DNA from: Acropora yongei
Taxonomy: Eukaryota; Cnidaria; Anthozoa; Scleractinia; Acroporidae
Length of the DNA: 10,000 nt
Assembly: GCA_014634225.1 (NCBI GenBank)
Contig: BLFN01000322.1
Coordinates: 1,951,378-1,961,377, forward strand
Direction: 5' to 3'
This document shows positions 1-6,974 of this stretch, piece after piece (the first letter of the stretch is position 1; every line of letters begins with the position of its first letter). The notes under the pieces were generated by a model. It saw only the letters and a program-made list of their open reading frames with translations, searched no databases and was not told the DNA's origin. A program made the position numbers and the translations under genes.

Positions 1-515
1 TGAAACATCAGCACTTTACATCACATTCTATCACACTACTTGTTGACATTCACCTTCCCAACGGCCGCCAGCAGGTCGCTCTCCTCTCAACGTGCCAGAA
101 GAACCATCTCTTCATGATCCCGGCGCGCCTTCTTCCTCTTCTTCGTCACGTTCTCGAGATGGTACTCCTCGGCGTGGGCACTCAGTCGATGGATCGAGAG
201 CCTGCGGCAAGTCACGAATTGTCTTAGACAATCCGGACACCGCGTGAGATTCAATTCATCAGAGGCTCCATCCTCTGATCGATTGTTGCTTGCGGAGGCC
301 ACAGGGGCAGCCTCATCAATAATACTGGTACTTGCAACAAGGTAATAGAAACTCGACGGGGTTGTTGGCCCCGCCGAGCTTTGGCTTCTCCAGGTAACGC
401 TTCCGAACGCTCCTTCAGGTGACAACAAGGACGGGCTATGCACACTATCGGAGACAGCCTGCCAGTGCCGCATCGACCCTGGAATAACATCGACCCTGGA
501 ATAACCAGGGTCCAA
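1..515 (-). pseudogene. R2/NeSL-like non-LTR retrotransposon ORF, N-terminal zinc-finger end, broken
   Basis: An open frame of 142 codons ends at a TGA (87-89). The same frame continues past it, in recognisable sequence, to a TAG at 36-38 and then leaves the window. The first ATG in frame is at 471-473. Near residues 93-114 there is a C2H2 finger, C-x2-C-x12-H-x4-H (Cys93, Cys96, His109, His114; about 174-239), followed by AEEYH and a run of Lys/Arg. A motif of the type EEMVLLAR next to EESDLLAAVGK follows. In R2-superclade elements an N-terminal C2H2 finger followed by a Myb-like helix precedes the reverse transcriptase, and this order matches. The residues before the finger are Ser/Thr-rich and acidic. 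The reverse transcriptase and endonuclease would lie to the left of the window. The internal stops show a dead copy. Assignment to the R2/NeSL group rests on finger spacing and context from memory; a host C2H2 gene is the main alternative. Confidence 0.62.
471..504 (-). repeat. 17-bp tandem repeat, two perfect copies
   Basis: The 17-mer catcgaccctggaataa occurs at 471-487 and again at 488-504 without mismatch. The sequence then runs on with ccaggg, so ccctgg (494-499) and ccaggg (505-510) also form a small palindrome around aataa. The repeat overlaps the first in-frame ATG (471-473) of the zinc-finger ORF, so the N-terminus of that protein is partly repeat-encoded. Confidence 0.85.
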
Positions 516-611
516 TGTTACAACCGTTCAACCAGCCTCACTAGCTCCTTTCTTCAGTCAGCCCACGATCTCCAACCTCTGGCGGAGTGTGGTTGCCCCA
601 AGTGTTACCGC

Positions 612-629
612 ACCGCCCCGCCCCGCCCC
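612..629 (-). promoter_or_regulatory. Cluster of GC boxes
   Basis: Three overlapping CCGCCCC units are read on the plus strand, GGGGCGG on the minus strand, about 140 bases upstream of the first ATG of the zinc-finger ORF. The pattern matches Sp1/KLF sites. It could be an internal promoter of the retroelement or just a GC-rich microsatellite. Confidence 0.3.
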
Positions 630-1082
630 AGATTCGCGGGTGTGGCAAGTGCTGACAACAAATCCGCTTCCTGAGACCACCAGGAACTAGATTGAGTGGC
701 CTGGGGTGCCACAGTGCGGGTAGACGGCGAACAAAGAGAGCCGAGGGCCAGGACCGACACTTTCAGAGTCACCGCATACCCAAGGCCAACGGACAACAGA
801 GAGAGCTCGGGTCAAAGACCCAAGAACTCAGAGCGACCGCAAGCTGCCGCCTCACTTTCTTAATACTCTATTCATGGGACCAGTGGGCTCCCCTTCTGTC
901 CCTGCGGTACAAGCCATAGGATGGCTTAGCCAGGCCTAGCTCCTGGTGGTACCAGAGGACTAGAACTCTGGACCAGCGTACACCCGTCGTCACACTTTGG
1001 GAACGCCTTTGGCACTTTCCCGGAAACTGCGGACTCTCGCCACGTGGAGGCACCCAGCTTAAGGCATCGCATCCAGCGTAGA

Positions 1083-1138
1083 GGTCGTCACCCTGTTGCG
1101 TGAATCTGAGAGCGCGAGTTCGTAACACGGTGATGACC
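1083..1138. repeat. 18-position stem-loop
   Basis: The arm 1083-1100 pairs with 1121-1138. All positions pair except C1093/C1128, with two G-T positions that become G.U wobbles in plus-sense RNA but A.C mismatches in minus-sense RNA. The loop is 20 nt. It lies in the presumed leader of the non-LTR element, close to its presumed 5' end. Confidence 0.7.
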
Positions 1139-1140
1139 CC

Positions 1141-1464
1141 TACTTTAGAAGCTGGTGTCTTGTTAATTCTTTTTACTTCTTTTTTGTAGTCCACTACTTC
1201 ATTTCTAGTCAAAAAAAGCATTCCCACATTCCCATGACCTAATTTGCATAGTGTCAAGATTTTTTTACACTGTGTCTTATCTCAGTGGGGTTGAGGCCGA
1301 ATCGACCCAAACTTGATTTGGAGAATTCAGGTCACCAAGGCCCATCTTATGGCAGGGTGGTTGTTTCGCCCCCATGGCCCAATCTTGAGATGGTCATGTC
1401 ATGGGTCTTTTTGGTCTGTAAACCTAATTTGCATAATGTCACAAGTTTTTGTTGGTTTTTTTTT
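1141..1464. other. Spacer between two mobile elements with a 20-bp direct repeat
   Basis: No gene is supported here. The sequence acctaatttgcatagtgtca (1237-1256) recurs at 1422-1441 with one change (19 of 20 identical), and each copy is followed by a T-run. Each copy contains ATTTGCAT, the complement of the octamer motif. The right end is a T-rich tract (1456-1475), read on the minus strand as an A-rich tract directly after the recombinase stop codon. Confidence 0.6.
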
Positions 1465-1878
1465 TTATTTTTTCTTGTATTTTCTGGTTTTTTCCGAAGG
1501 GCACAAACTATCACTAATCTTGTTCTTCCTTCTCTTCATGAGATTTTTGACCTTCTCGTAGCAGCGAGAAAACCCTTCCTGCTTTACAATCTGAAGTTCC
1601 TCGAAGTCGTGGAAATACTCCCTGATCGTCACTTTATTCTGGCCATGTTTTGAACTGCTCCAGGTATGACTGATGGTCGCTGAGTCTTCTGGAGACCAGG
1701 GCTCCCTGCCAGATTGTGTGAAGCCCGTTTCATCTAGGGCGCTGACCCAATTTCCCACTTGTGATCTTGCAGAGGCGACACTGGAAGGAGGATGAGGCTT
1801 AGAGGGTTTTTTCGCTGCTGGTACGCGATGTAATTGGCTACTTTCTTGACTGAAGAAGAATCTGAAGCGAGTGGTCAA
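1465..1878 (-). pseudogene. Recombinase block: C-terminal Myb-like DNA-binding tail
   Basis: This frame overlaps the end of the previous block by four bases, consistent with a single-base frameshift near 1878. Residues 18-60 are a Pro/Ser/Lys linker. Residues 61-120 (about 1519-1698) begin with PWSPEDSATI and end with YEKVKNLMKRRKNK, the spacing of a Myb/homeodomain-like helical unit with a basic last helix, which would be an extra DNA-binding domain. The protein ends KKK-stop. The TAA at 1465-1467 lies inside AAATAAA followed by an A-rich run on the minus strand, so stop codon and poly(A) signal overlap. Confidence 0.5.
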
Positions 1879-2315
1879 AGGGTCTTATGAAGAGTCATCC
1901 TATTTTGGACCTCATTTGTGGAGACAGGTTTGTTATTGGCAAGCTCCTCGGCAAAGACCTTTTTGAATGCCAACTTAAGGTTCTCATCCAACGGCACCTT
2001 AGCTGATAGGCAATCCACAAGGGGGATCTGGATGGATGATGGAGGCTGAGATGACGAGTCAGCTATCCTGCTGGGGGACTTGGCCTGGCTAGAAGTGACA
2101 CGAGCTATAACTTGCATTGCCTTTGAGGCTGTCCGGGTGCAATCAGTTCTTACATAACACCTCCGTTTGGTTACGGCCCCATGTGACATCACCTTCTCCA
2201 TGGTCTGGCCTTCGGTTGCGTCACCCAGGTCATACGTTTGTGTGTAGATGTACTTGCTCAAGTGAGTGTGACCAACACGAGTGCTGGTCACACCACTCTT
2301 CTCAAAAAACGCCAT
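1875..2315 (-). pseudogene. Recombinase block: second half of the catalytic domain
   Basis: The frame opens at ATG 2313-2315 and ends at TGA 1875-1877, 146 codons. FFEKSGV, HTHLSKY, EKVMSHGAVTKRRCYVR and SKAMQVI follow in family order. His45 (MSHG, 2181-2183) and Tyr54 (CYV, 2154-2156) are nine residues apart, as expected for the His and the nucleophilic Tyr of tyrosine recombinases. The second catalytic Arg, normally in an LRK-type motif, is Ser20 here (codon AGC, 2256-2258), so this copy would be inactive even without the frame breaks. Residues 75-146 are a Ser/Pro linker and a helix ending in NEVQNRM. Confidence 0.62.
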
Positions 2316-3021
2316 AATCTGAGACCAGGACGTTGTTGAGGGCGCTGGGTCTCGTGGCTGTGGCCAATGTCAAGTTGCACAACAAGCAGTCGCTGGCAAG
2401 GGTGAACTGCATGATGCTGAGTCGAGCACCCGTCTATGCCTCTTGGATGATTGTGGCACCCTCCACAGAAGGTTTGCTGGTGCGTACATCTCGAATATCC
2501 TCATTAGTAATGAGGGTGTCCCACTCAGCGATATATTTTCGAAGCTGGGAGTGCTGCAAAAAGGAGTCGGTGGAGGCTCTCCACCCTTGCATTGCTGGGA
2601 TTAGTTTTGCAAATGTGACCTTGAGGTCAGGGGACAGTAATGTAAGTAAGGAACAGTTGCAAAATGGTTAGGTACGATATATGGGTACTTGGGGCCTGAT
2701 TTGGCCTGGAGATGTTGCCTTTTTTTGGTAGCTGGCATCAGGCAGGGCAAGATAGCTATAAAAGCCAGAAAGCCATTTATGTCGGTCACTGGTGAATCTG
2801 CTGGCCTCAAAGTAGCTGGCATCTGTTACGCGATGGGCTTCATCGGAGGCATCACCAGAGTCGGATGATGATGACTCCTGCGCAGACTCAGAGCCAGACT
2901 CTGAGGCTGAAGGGGTGCAGATGTTGGTTTCCTCACTGCTGGATGCATCATCATCACTGGTTCCTTGGCGGGCTGAGGTACAGCTGATGATGTGGATGGC
3001 TGAGCTTGAGCTAGCACTCAA
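2302..3021 (-). pseudogene. Recombinase block: acidic linker, core-binding domain, first catalytic Arg
   Basis: One frame runs from 3021 to a TGA at 2302-2304, interrupted only by TAA 2668-2670 and TAG 2434-2436. Residues 21-60 are Ser/Glu/Asp-rich. Residues 82-115 (HKWLSGFYSYLALPDAS and onward) look like the helical SAM-like core-binding domain of tyrosine recombinases. After the TAA come helices with FAKLIPAMQGW and LRKYIAEWDTLIT, then LATATRPSALNN. The Arg of TRPSALNN (2350-2352) fits the first catalytic arginine of the family. The block stops about 16 codons later, where the protein should continue into the beta-hairpin carrying the catalytic lysine. Confidence 0.6.
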
Positions 3022-3531
3022 CGGGGATGTTCATCGAGCTCCATCATGCCCATGTACAGCTTGGCCTCCCTCATGTACATTTTGTAGGGTACAGACCCTA
3101 TCTTATCCAGCATCGTGCAGATGGTCTTACAACCAGCCACAGGGCACCATTGTTTTCTTTTGGTTCTAGGCTTTCTCCCTCTTATTCCAGGGTAGTCCGC
3201 AGAAGTCACAAATTTGCGTTTATCGTGACGCACTATCTCAGCGTGACTGTCAACGTTGTGGGTGTGGGGCCCACCTCTCTTGACACGGACCATAAGATGG
3301 TGTTTGATGTCGCATACCACGCCTTTGCAGCCGGGCATGCAACACCGGGTATTCAGTTGGTGGCTCCGGTTGTCCCTTGTGTGTTCTTGTTTTGATTTTC
3401 TTTTGTGTTTTTTGGGCTTTTTAGGGCTGGGCTTCTCCTACTCCGCCTCAGGTGACGTCTGAAAAAAGTCCTCGCTCCTGTTGAGATGGGTGGGGCACAT
3501 CCTGTAGCACAACTGACATTATGGAGGCCAT
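3018..3531 (-). pseudogene. N-terminal finger-like block of the recombinase gene
   Basis: The block starts with MASIMSVV in one frame and shifts near 3460 to a frame with a TAG at about 3438-3440. A Lys/Pro-rich basic stretch (KPSPKKPKKHKRK), a likely nuclear-localisation signal, follows. Next come two cysteine-rich motifs of the form C-x4-C: RCCMPGC with a trailing HH about 13 residues on (3300-3350), and WCPVAGC (about 3120-3150). The second lacks an obvious histidine pair, so if it was a C2H2 finger its zinc site is gone. Between them is a conserved-looking linker with DKRKFVTSADYPGIRGRKPR. The frame ends at TGA 3018-3020, and Gln/Pro/Ser-rich coding continues in frame beyond it (LAQAQPSTSSAVPQPAK). 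Confidence 0.55.
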
Positions 3532-3598
3532 GTTATCGATGGTGCAAGTTGTGGTGGTTGATGGAAACTTGCACTGTAATGATGTCTGGCAATTCAAT

Positions 3599-4065
3599 TC
3601 ATGTGCCTAGTCTGAACTGCTTCTGATGGAAACTGATCACGTATAGAAGCATCCCCATATGTTCCATTTTGTCAAATGTATCATCGGTTTCCTCATCATC
3701 ATCTGTAATAGCATACCTTAGTAACTGATGCATATCAGATTTAGTTACCGTTAACTCTGACGGGGTACTAAACATTTTAACAACTTGATCCATTTTCTTA
3801 ACCTCTCCTGCTATTTTCAATTTTTCTATTTTAAGTGCATATTTCAAGATGGGGCCATTTGACGAAATTGTGACTGGCATTGCACTTCAGGCGACCACTG
3901 TCATAACGACGTCTTCACAATTAATCGGTGACCTCTTTTCTAGCATTATGCTGTCAGCAGCGGCTTCCTTGATTTTGCCATATGGGCTAATCTAGTGGGA
4001 TTTGTAAGCATAGTTGTAAAACCAGACAGGAAGACCTCTTTTAATGCATCGCCGAACATAGACAT
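3599..4065 (-). pseudogene. Unrecognised acidic-module gene, copy 1
   Basis: I do not recognise this protein. It begins at ATG 4063-4065 (MSMFGDALKEVFLSGF) and the first frame ends at 3946-3948 after 39 codons. A second frame overlaps it, separated by one base at an A-run near 3970 (gcaaaatc). It continues through KIKEAAADSIMLEKRSPIN, is cut once by TGA 3887-3889, and runs to 3599. The last 93 codons carry KMDQVVKMFS, TKSDMHQLL, AITDDDEETDDTFDKMEH and LLYVISFHQKQ: a helical, acidic module. With one base shift and one stop, this looks like an ancestral ORF of about 155 codons. A possible splice acceptor (pyrimidine tract ending in aatag) lies just before the ATG. The final module is duplicated at 4396-4677. 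Confidence 0.5.
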
Positions 4066-4237
4066 TCTTCTATTGGTAAACACTTAAAAAGAAGAACACA
4101 GCCTGCTAGGAGTTCACAGTTCTAAAATGCCGAACAAAATATGACTGTCTAATCTATGAAATGCTGTTTATCAGGAGCATAGAAGCAAATCGGATTCAAG
4201 TCGCGCCAAACTTTTTACATAACAATTGAGTACTTTG
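4066..4237. other. Unique stretch between module copy 1 and tail copy A
   Basis: It has no duplicate in the window and no recognisable gene. On the minus strand it lies upstream of the ATG of copy 1 and includes a pyrimidine-rich run before aatag. It may be 5' untranslated or intron sequence of that gene. Confidence 0.35.
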
Positions 4238-4423
4238 ATACCTTTTTCAATTCCTTACATATTTTCACACTGTTTTGACTGCAAGGATATTTGCCGAGAT
4301 TGTTCTTCTGATTGAGTTTGATTTGTAGTCTTGTAAATCAATTGAGCACTAGTGTTTGTGTCCTTGATATCTAGTTTGAAGGATTAATATTATTCTTATG
4401 AAATTGTGTTAAATCTAATCAAG
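4238..4423. repeat. Tail repeat, copy A
   Basis: Starts atacctttttcaattcc and ends aaatctaatcaagg. It is repeated at 4716-4902 with scattered substitutions and small indels; long identical blocks include ttgatttgtagtcttgtaaatcaatt. On the minus strand it lies downstream of module copy 2. No coding capacity is seen. Confidence 0.8.
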
Positions 4424-4677
4424 GATCTCAACTGCTTCTGATGCAAACTGATCACATAGAGAAGGATCCCCAGATGTTCCATTTTGTCAAATGTATCATC
4501 GGTTTCCTCATCATCGTCTGTAATAGCATACTTTAGTAACTGATGCATATCAGACTTAGTTACCGGTAACTCTGACCGGGAACTAAACATTTTAACAACT
4601 TGTTCCATTTTCTCAACTTCTACTATTTTCGATTTGTCTATTTTACTAAGTGCATCTTTCAAGATGGTGGCATTCAA
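4396..4677 (-). pseudogene. Unrecognised acidic-module gene, copy 2 (C-terminal module only)
   Basis: The 93-codon frame is closely similar to the end of copy 1 over KMEQVVKMFS, TKSDMHQLL, AITDDDEETDD and FDKMEH. The core TKSDMHQLL through FDKMEH differs at one residue (Arg to Lys). The copies share sequence over 3615-3925 and 4430-4717, with a short indel (about 23 bases) near the 5' end of the module. The upstream part of copy 1 (the MSMFGD region) is absent here and is replaced by a second copy of the tail repeat. The frame has no internal stop, but it starts at a TTG and lacks the N-terminal part, so it is more likely a partial duplicate than a gene. Its last residues (LIRFNTIS) come from the tail repeat. 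Confidence 0.5.
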
Positions 4678-4715
4678 CTAAAGGGACCACTGGCGTAACA
4701 ACGTATTCAAAATTA

Positions 4716-4902
4716 ATACCTTTTTCAATTCCTTACATATTTTCACATTTTTTTTACTGCAAGCATATTTGCTGAGATTTTTGTTCTCATTGAGTTTGAT
4801 TTGTAGTCTTGTAAATCAATTAAGCACTATTGCTCGTGTCCTAGATATTTAGATTAAAGGATTAATAATGTGCTTCTGAAATTGAGTTAAATGTAATCAA
4901 GA
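4716..4902. repeat. Tail repeat, copy B, cut off by the integrase remnant
   Basis: Second copy of the 186-base tail, offset by 478 bases from copy A. It continues directly from module copy 2 through the shared aattaatacc, so tail, module and tail form a partial tandem array. It ends at taatcaag, the point where BEL/Pao integrase coding begins, which makes this an insertion or recombination junction. Confidence 0.8.
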
Positions 4903-5212
4903 GGGTGTCCTAAGACCATCTACAGTGATAACGGAACAAACTTTCACAGGTGAAAGAGAGCTTCACAAATCGCTAAACGATTGGAATCAAAGGTCCATAA
5001 ACCAGTTCCTTCAGCAGGGAAAATCACATGGAAATTCAACCCACCTGACGTGTCACATATGGGTGGAGTCTGGGAATGAATTATCAGATCCATTCGTAAA
5101 ATCCTCTAAGCCTTGCTAGGGCAACAAGGTTATTTCTGACGAAATGCCTTAAACATTAATGAGTGAAATTCAAGGAATTCTGAATTCCCTACCATTGACT
5201 CCTGTTATCGCG
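4897..5212 (+). pseudogene. BEL/Pao retroelement integrase, C-terminal core fragment, broken
   Basis: The coding strand here is plus, opposite to its neighbours. The frame gives [15 protein letters not shown] (4900-4944), shifts by one base at about 4945, gives [13 protein letters not shown], shifts back near 5017, then reads ITWKFNPP and HMGGVWE (to 5076). A TGA (5077-5079), a TAA (5107-5109), another shift near 5129 and a TAA (5150-5152) follow, before MSEIQGILNSLPLTPV. The SDNG Asp and the Glu of GGVWE are the second and third acidic residues of the DDE integrase core. The HMGGVWE motif is characteristic of BEL/Pao rather than Gypsy integrases. Only this part of pol is present; no LTR, gag or reverse transcriptase is seen nearby. 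Clearly a dead copy. Confidence 0.85.
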
Positions 5213-5586
5213 TCTATTCAATGTTCTTAAGTTCTGTTTCCTAATCATATTTAATTCTCTTTGCTCATTTCGTAGATTCATTAGCTATTTGTGTTTCCTT
5301 TGTAAGTCATTTTTGTACGCGGAGTTGCTGTACAGATCTTGTATGTAGTTCATTTCATGGTTTTTGATGTTCTTAAGTTTAGTGTTTTTTTGGTATCATG
5401 CCTGTAACTTTGTATTTCTATATTTCCTTGTTTTCTAGTGAATCGTCATGTTAAGTACGATATCAAACTATACAGGAGTTTAAATTACAGAATCTAAAGA
5501 AGAGATTGAGAGCAACGCCATGTTGACTGTTCTCGGGTTTGTTTAGAACTAAGAATTCTGTTGTCATGACAATGTGACGTCACACT
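5213..5586. other. AT-rich spacer
   Basis: No ORF with recognisable motifs on either strand. T-rich runs suggest untranslated or intergenic DNA. A perfect CRE palindrome (TGACGTCA, 5575-5582) lies at the right end, beside the reverse-transcriptase fragment. No LTR of the BEL/Pao remnant could be identified here. Confidence 0.4.
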
Positions 5587-5865
5587 TTAGGATTCCATGG
5601 GATTGTTTTCGTTGTAGAAAGGTTTGGATGCTGTGCACACTATATTTATTCCCTGTCGCTGTAGTATATTCGTGTAAAGGGCGGTTTCGTCCATTGAGAC
5701 GAGGATAACTCCTTTAGGGAGTTTTGCTTTTTCTATTAAGTTAATGAAGTCTGTTGAATCTTTGAGATAAGACTTCTGTTGTTGTGCTAAGAGCTGAAGA
5801 ATTTTGTCAACAAAGCAGGATAGCTTTTCGGTTGGTCCATTGCAACCTGATATTATTGGTCTTTT
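5587..5865 (-). pseudogene. Penelope-like element reverse-transcriptase fragment
   Basis: A 92-codon open stretch lies between TAG 5866-5868 and TAA 5587-5589 and lacks a start codon, as expected of an internal fragment. It begins KRPIISGCNGPTEKLS, continues KSYLKDSTDFINLIEKAK, and reaches ILVSMDETALYTNI. RPI(I/V)SG followed by the LVxxDVxSLYTNI-type motif A is typical of Penelope-like element reverse transcriptases. The motif A aspartate is residue 59. The later motifs, including the catalytic YxDD, and the GIY-YIG endonuclease are absent, so the element is truncated on both sides. The frame upstream of 5866 has several stops. No other element class I know combines these two motifs so well. 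Confidence 0.78.
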
Positions 5866-5991
5866 CTACTTTAATCAAAATATTGAACAAAGTTGTGATA
5901 CCTTGATCAGTTGAAACCATAGCATAATAAACATTCCTTTCCAGTTGGGAAAAGCAACTAGGAATAATGAAACCAAGCTCTGACATCCAGC

Positions 5992-6231
5992 TCACTCAGC
6001 TGGTCCCGCTCTTGGCCAAATTGTCAAACAAAGGTTCTGACTGCATGCAAATGGAATACCCAGTTCAATTATAGTGCCAATGATTTCAATGGCTCTTTCT
6101 AAAAGTGGTTTCACTTTGGACTGAAATGTGATGGACTTCCCCACACTTCGTTTGGTTGCAACCTTATCAAAGGGAATGACTGCTATTGTTGAAAAGACTG
6201 TGACACGTAAAGAACACCTCACATAAGAACA
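5992..6231 (-). CDS. Candidate terminal exon of an unrecognised spliced gene
   Basis: A good acceptor (tgtattttgcaag, ending at 6232) is followed by 79 open codons and a TGA at 5992-5994. The peptide includes VIPFDKVATKRSVGKS and KPLLERAIEIIGTIIELGI, a basic stretch then a hydrophobic helix; I recognise no domain. The intron before it would be 61 nt and phase 0, matching the end of the exon candidate at 6293-6369. The same frame continues across the stop toward the reverse-transcriptase fragment but with more stops, so the stop is a reasonable gene end. It may equally be part of an unknown transposon. Confidence 0.38.
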   Translation of the reverse strand, partial: CSYVRCSLRVTVFSTIAVIPFDKVATKRSVGKSITFQSKVKPLLERAIEIIGTIIELGIPFACSQNLCLTIWPRAGPAE

Positions 6232-6292
6232 CTTGCAAAATACAGAATAATTGTTTAATGCATATGGAAGTATAATTTAGTTCTTAATTTAC

Positions 6293-6369
6293 CTCGTTAA
6301 AAGCAGCAACTACCAATTTTTCAATGACAATATTATTTGCAAGATCTATTGCACCAGCCAATGTGTATT
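6293..6369 (-). CDS. Candidate internal exon, 77 nt
   Basis: On the minus strand a long T-tract ending in gactacag precedes the exon, and GAG followed by gtaaat ends it: textbook splice signals on both sides. It encodes about 25 residues (YTLAGAIDLANNIVIEKL then VVAAFNE) in the one frame that fits both neighbours: entry after one base of a codon, exit in phase 0. No domain is recognised. The splice context is the main evidence. Confidence 0.42.
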
Positions 6370-6745
6370 CTGTAGTCAATTAAAAAAAAAGTACATTTAT
6401 TAAGAAATGCATGCTTAAGTCCATACACAGCAGTGAAATCGCATTTAAATGAACTGCATGCAGTCTATGGTCGATCAGTCTTATAGGCTTTCACAGTTAA
6501 GTAAATAAATCAACGTAATTTTTGCATAATTAGTTTGCATGCGGCTGTTCGTCCTCATCGTCTTTAGCATGGCCTGATGCAGAACTTGCAAGCAGTGATC
6601 TCAGGGAATTAGCAGGATTTTCAGTTGCCGCTGACGACCCCTGCACTTCCCTTCCTCCAGGTCGCAGATGTTGTAGTGCTTACTGGGGAAATGTGCAAGG
6701 GATCATGGCCTCGTCACTGCTTTCAGAAAGCTCCCCCTCACTTAC

Positions 6746-6974
6746 TTCTCTTTTGTCCTCTCCTGCCCTCCACTGCCCTCCACATTTTCTTCAAGCTGTC
6801 ACGCAGAAAATCATGGGCATCGGCATGGAGTGGCTTGAAGGTTGCAAAGTTTACGCCATACTCCACCATGCCTGCCAACAAGTATTGGGGACAGTACTGG
6901 CCACTATGGTACCATAGGTTAAGCAACTTGGCCCTGCTGGATGATACCCTTCTTTGCATTTGCCATTGCTGCAC
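6746..6974 (-). CDS. Candidate upstream exon ending at a strong donor
   Basis: The open frame includes YLLAGMVEYGVNFATF, LHADAHDFLRDSLKKMW and EGRRGQKR, and ends at aga-a before gtaagtgagg (6736-6745), a near-consensus donor. The leftover single base fits the 77-nt exon downstream. The true start is not visible: the region 6851-6974 also belongs to the PHD-like frame, so either the exon begins inside it or a frameshift joins the two. No family recognised. Confidence 0.35.

Larger units (their letters stand above)
516..1140 (-). other. Probable 5' leader of the non-LTR element
   Basis: This GC-richer stretch lies directly upstream of the zinc-finger ORF on the same strand. Frames of 63 and 129 codons are open on the minus strand at 605-796 and 868-1257, but neither has a recognisable motif, and they fall in different frames. 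I read it as untranslated leader or promoter sequence. It holds a triple GC box (612-629), a small hairpin GGGTC/GACCC (809-821) and a long stem-loop (1083-1138). Composition changes to AT-rich near 1140, which I take as the likely 5' end of the element. No target-site duplication was identified. Confidence 0.35.
1465..3531 (-). mobile_element. Crypton-like tyrosine-recombinase element, decayed
   Basis: Four consecutive minus-strand coding blocks, in order, look like one protein: two Cys-rich finger-like motifs, a Ser/acid linker, a core-binding domain, a split catalytic domain, and a C-terminal Myb-like domain. The ATG at 3529-3531 is the best start, giving MASIMSVVLQDV. Breaks seen are a frameshift near 3460, a TAG at about 3438-3440, a TGA at 3018-3020 with a frame change soon after, a TAA at 2668-2670, a TAG at 2434-2436, a deletion with frame change near 2305-2316, and a frameshift near 1878. 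Cryptons are animal and fungal DNA transposons that move by a tyrosine recombinase, often with an extra DNA-binding domain. The alternative is a captured or domesticated recombinase gene that has since died. I found no clear element termini. Confidence 0.6.

Noticed and set aside
868..1257. Minus-strand open frame of 129 codons
   Set aside because: No motif, no clear start, crosses the composition change at 1140; better explained as the retroelement leader.
1285..1653. Plus-strand open frame of 122 codons and an overlapping one at 1313-1561
   Set aside because: It runs through a T-rich tract (giving Phe runs) and lies antisense to the recombinase tail; no motif.
2333..2671. Plus-strand open frame of 112 codons
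   Set aside because: Exactly antisense to the recombinase core, whose minus-strand reading gives family motifs in order.
3027..3395. Plus-strand open frames of 122 and 68 codons
   Set aside because: Antisense to the finger-like block; no domain of their own.
5807..5995. Minus-strand open frame of 62 codons
   Set aside because: It overlaps the Penelope-like fragment in another frame, and only that other frame carries RT motifs.
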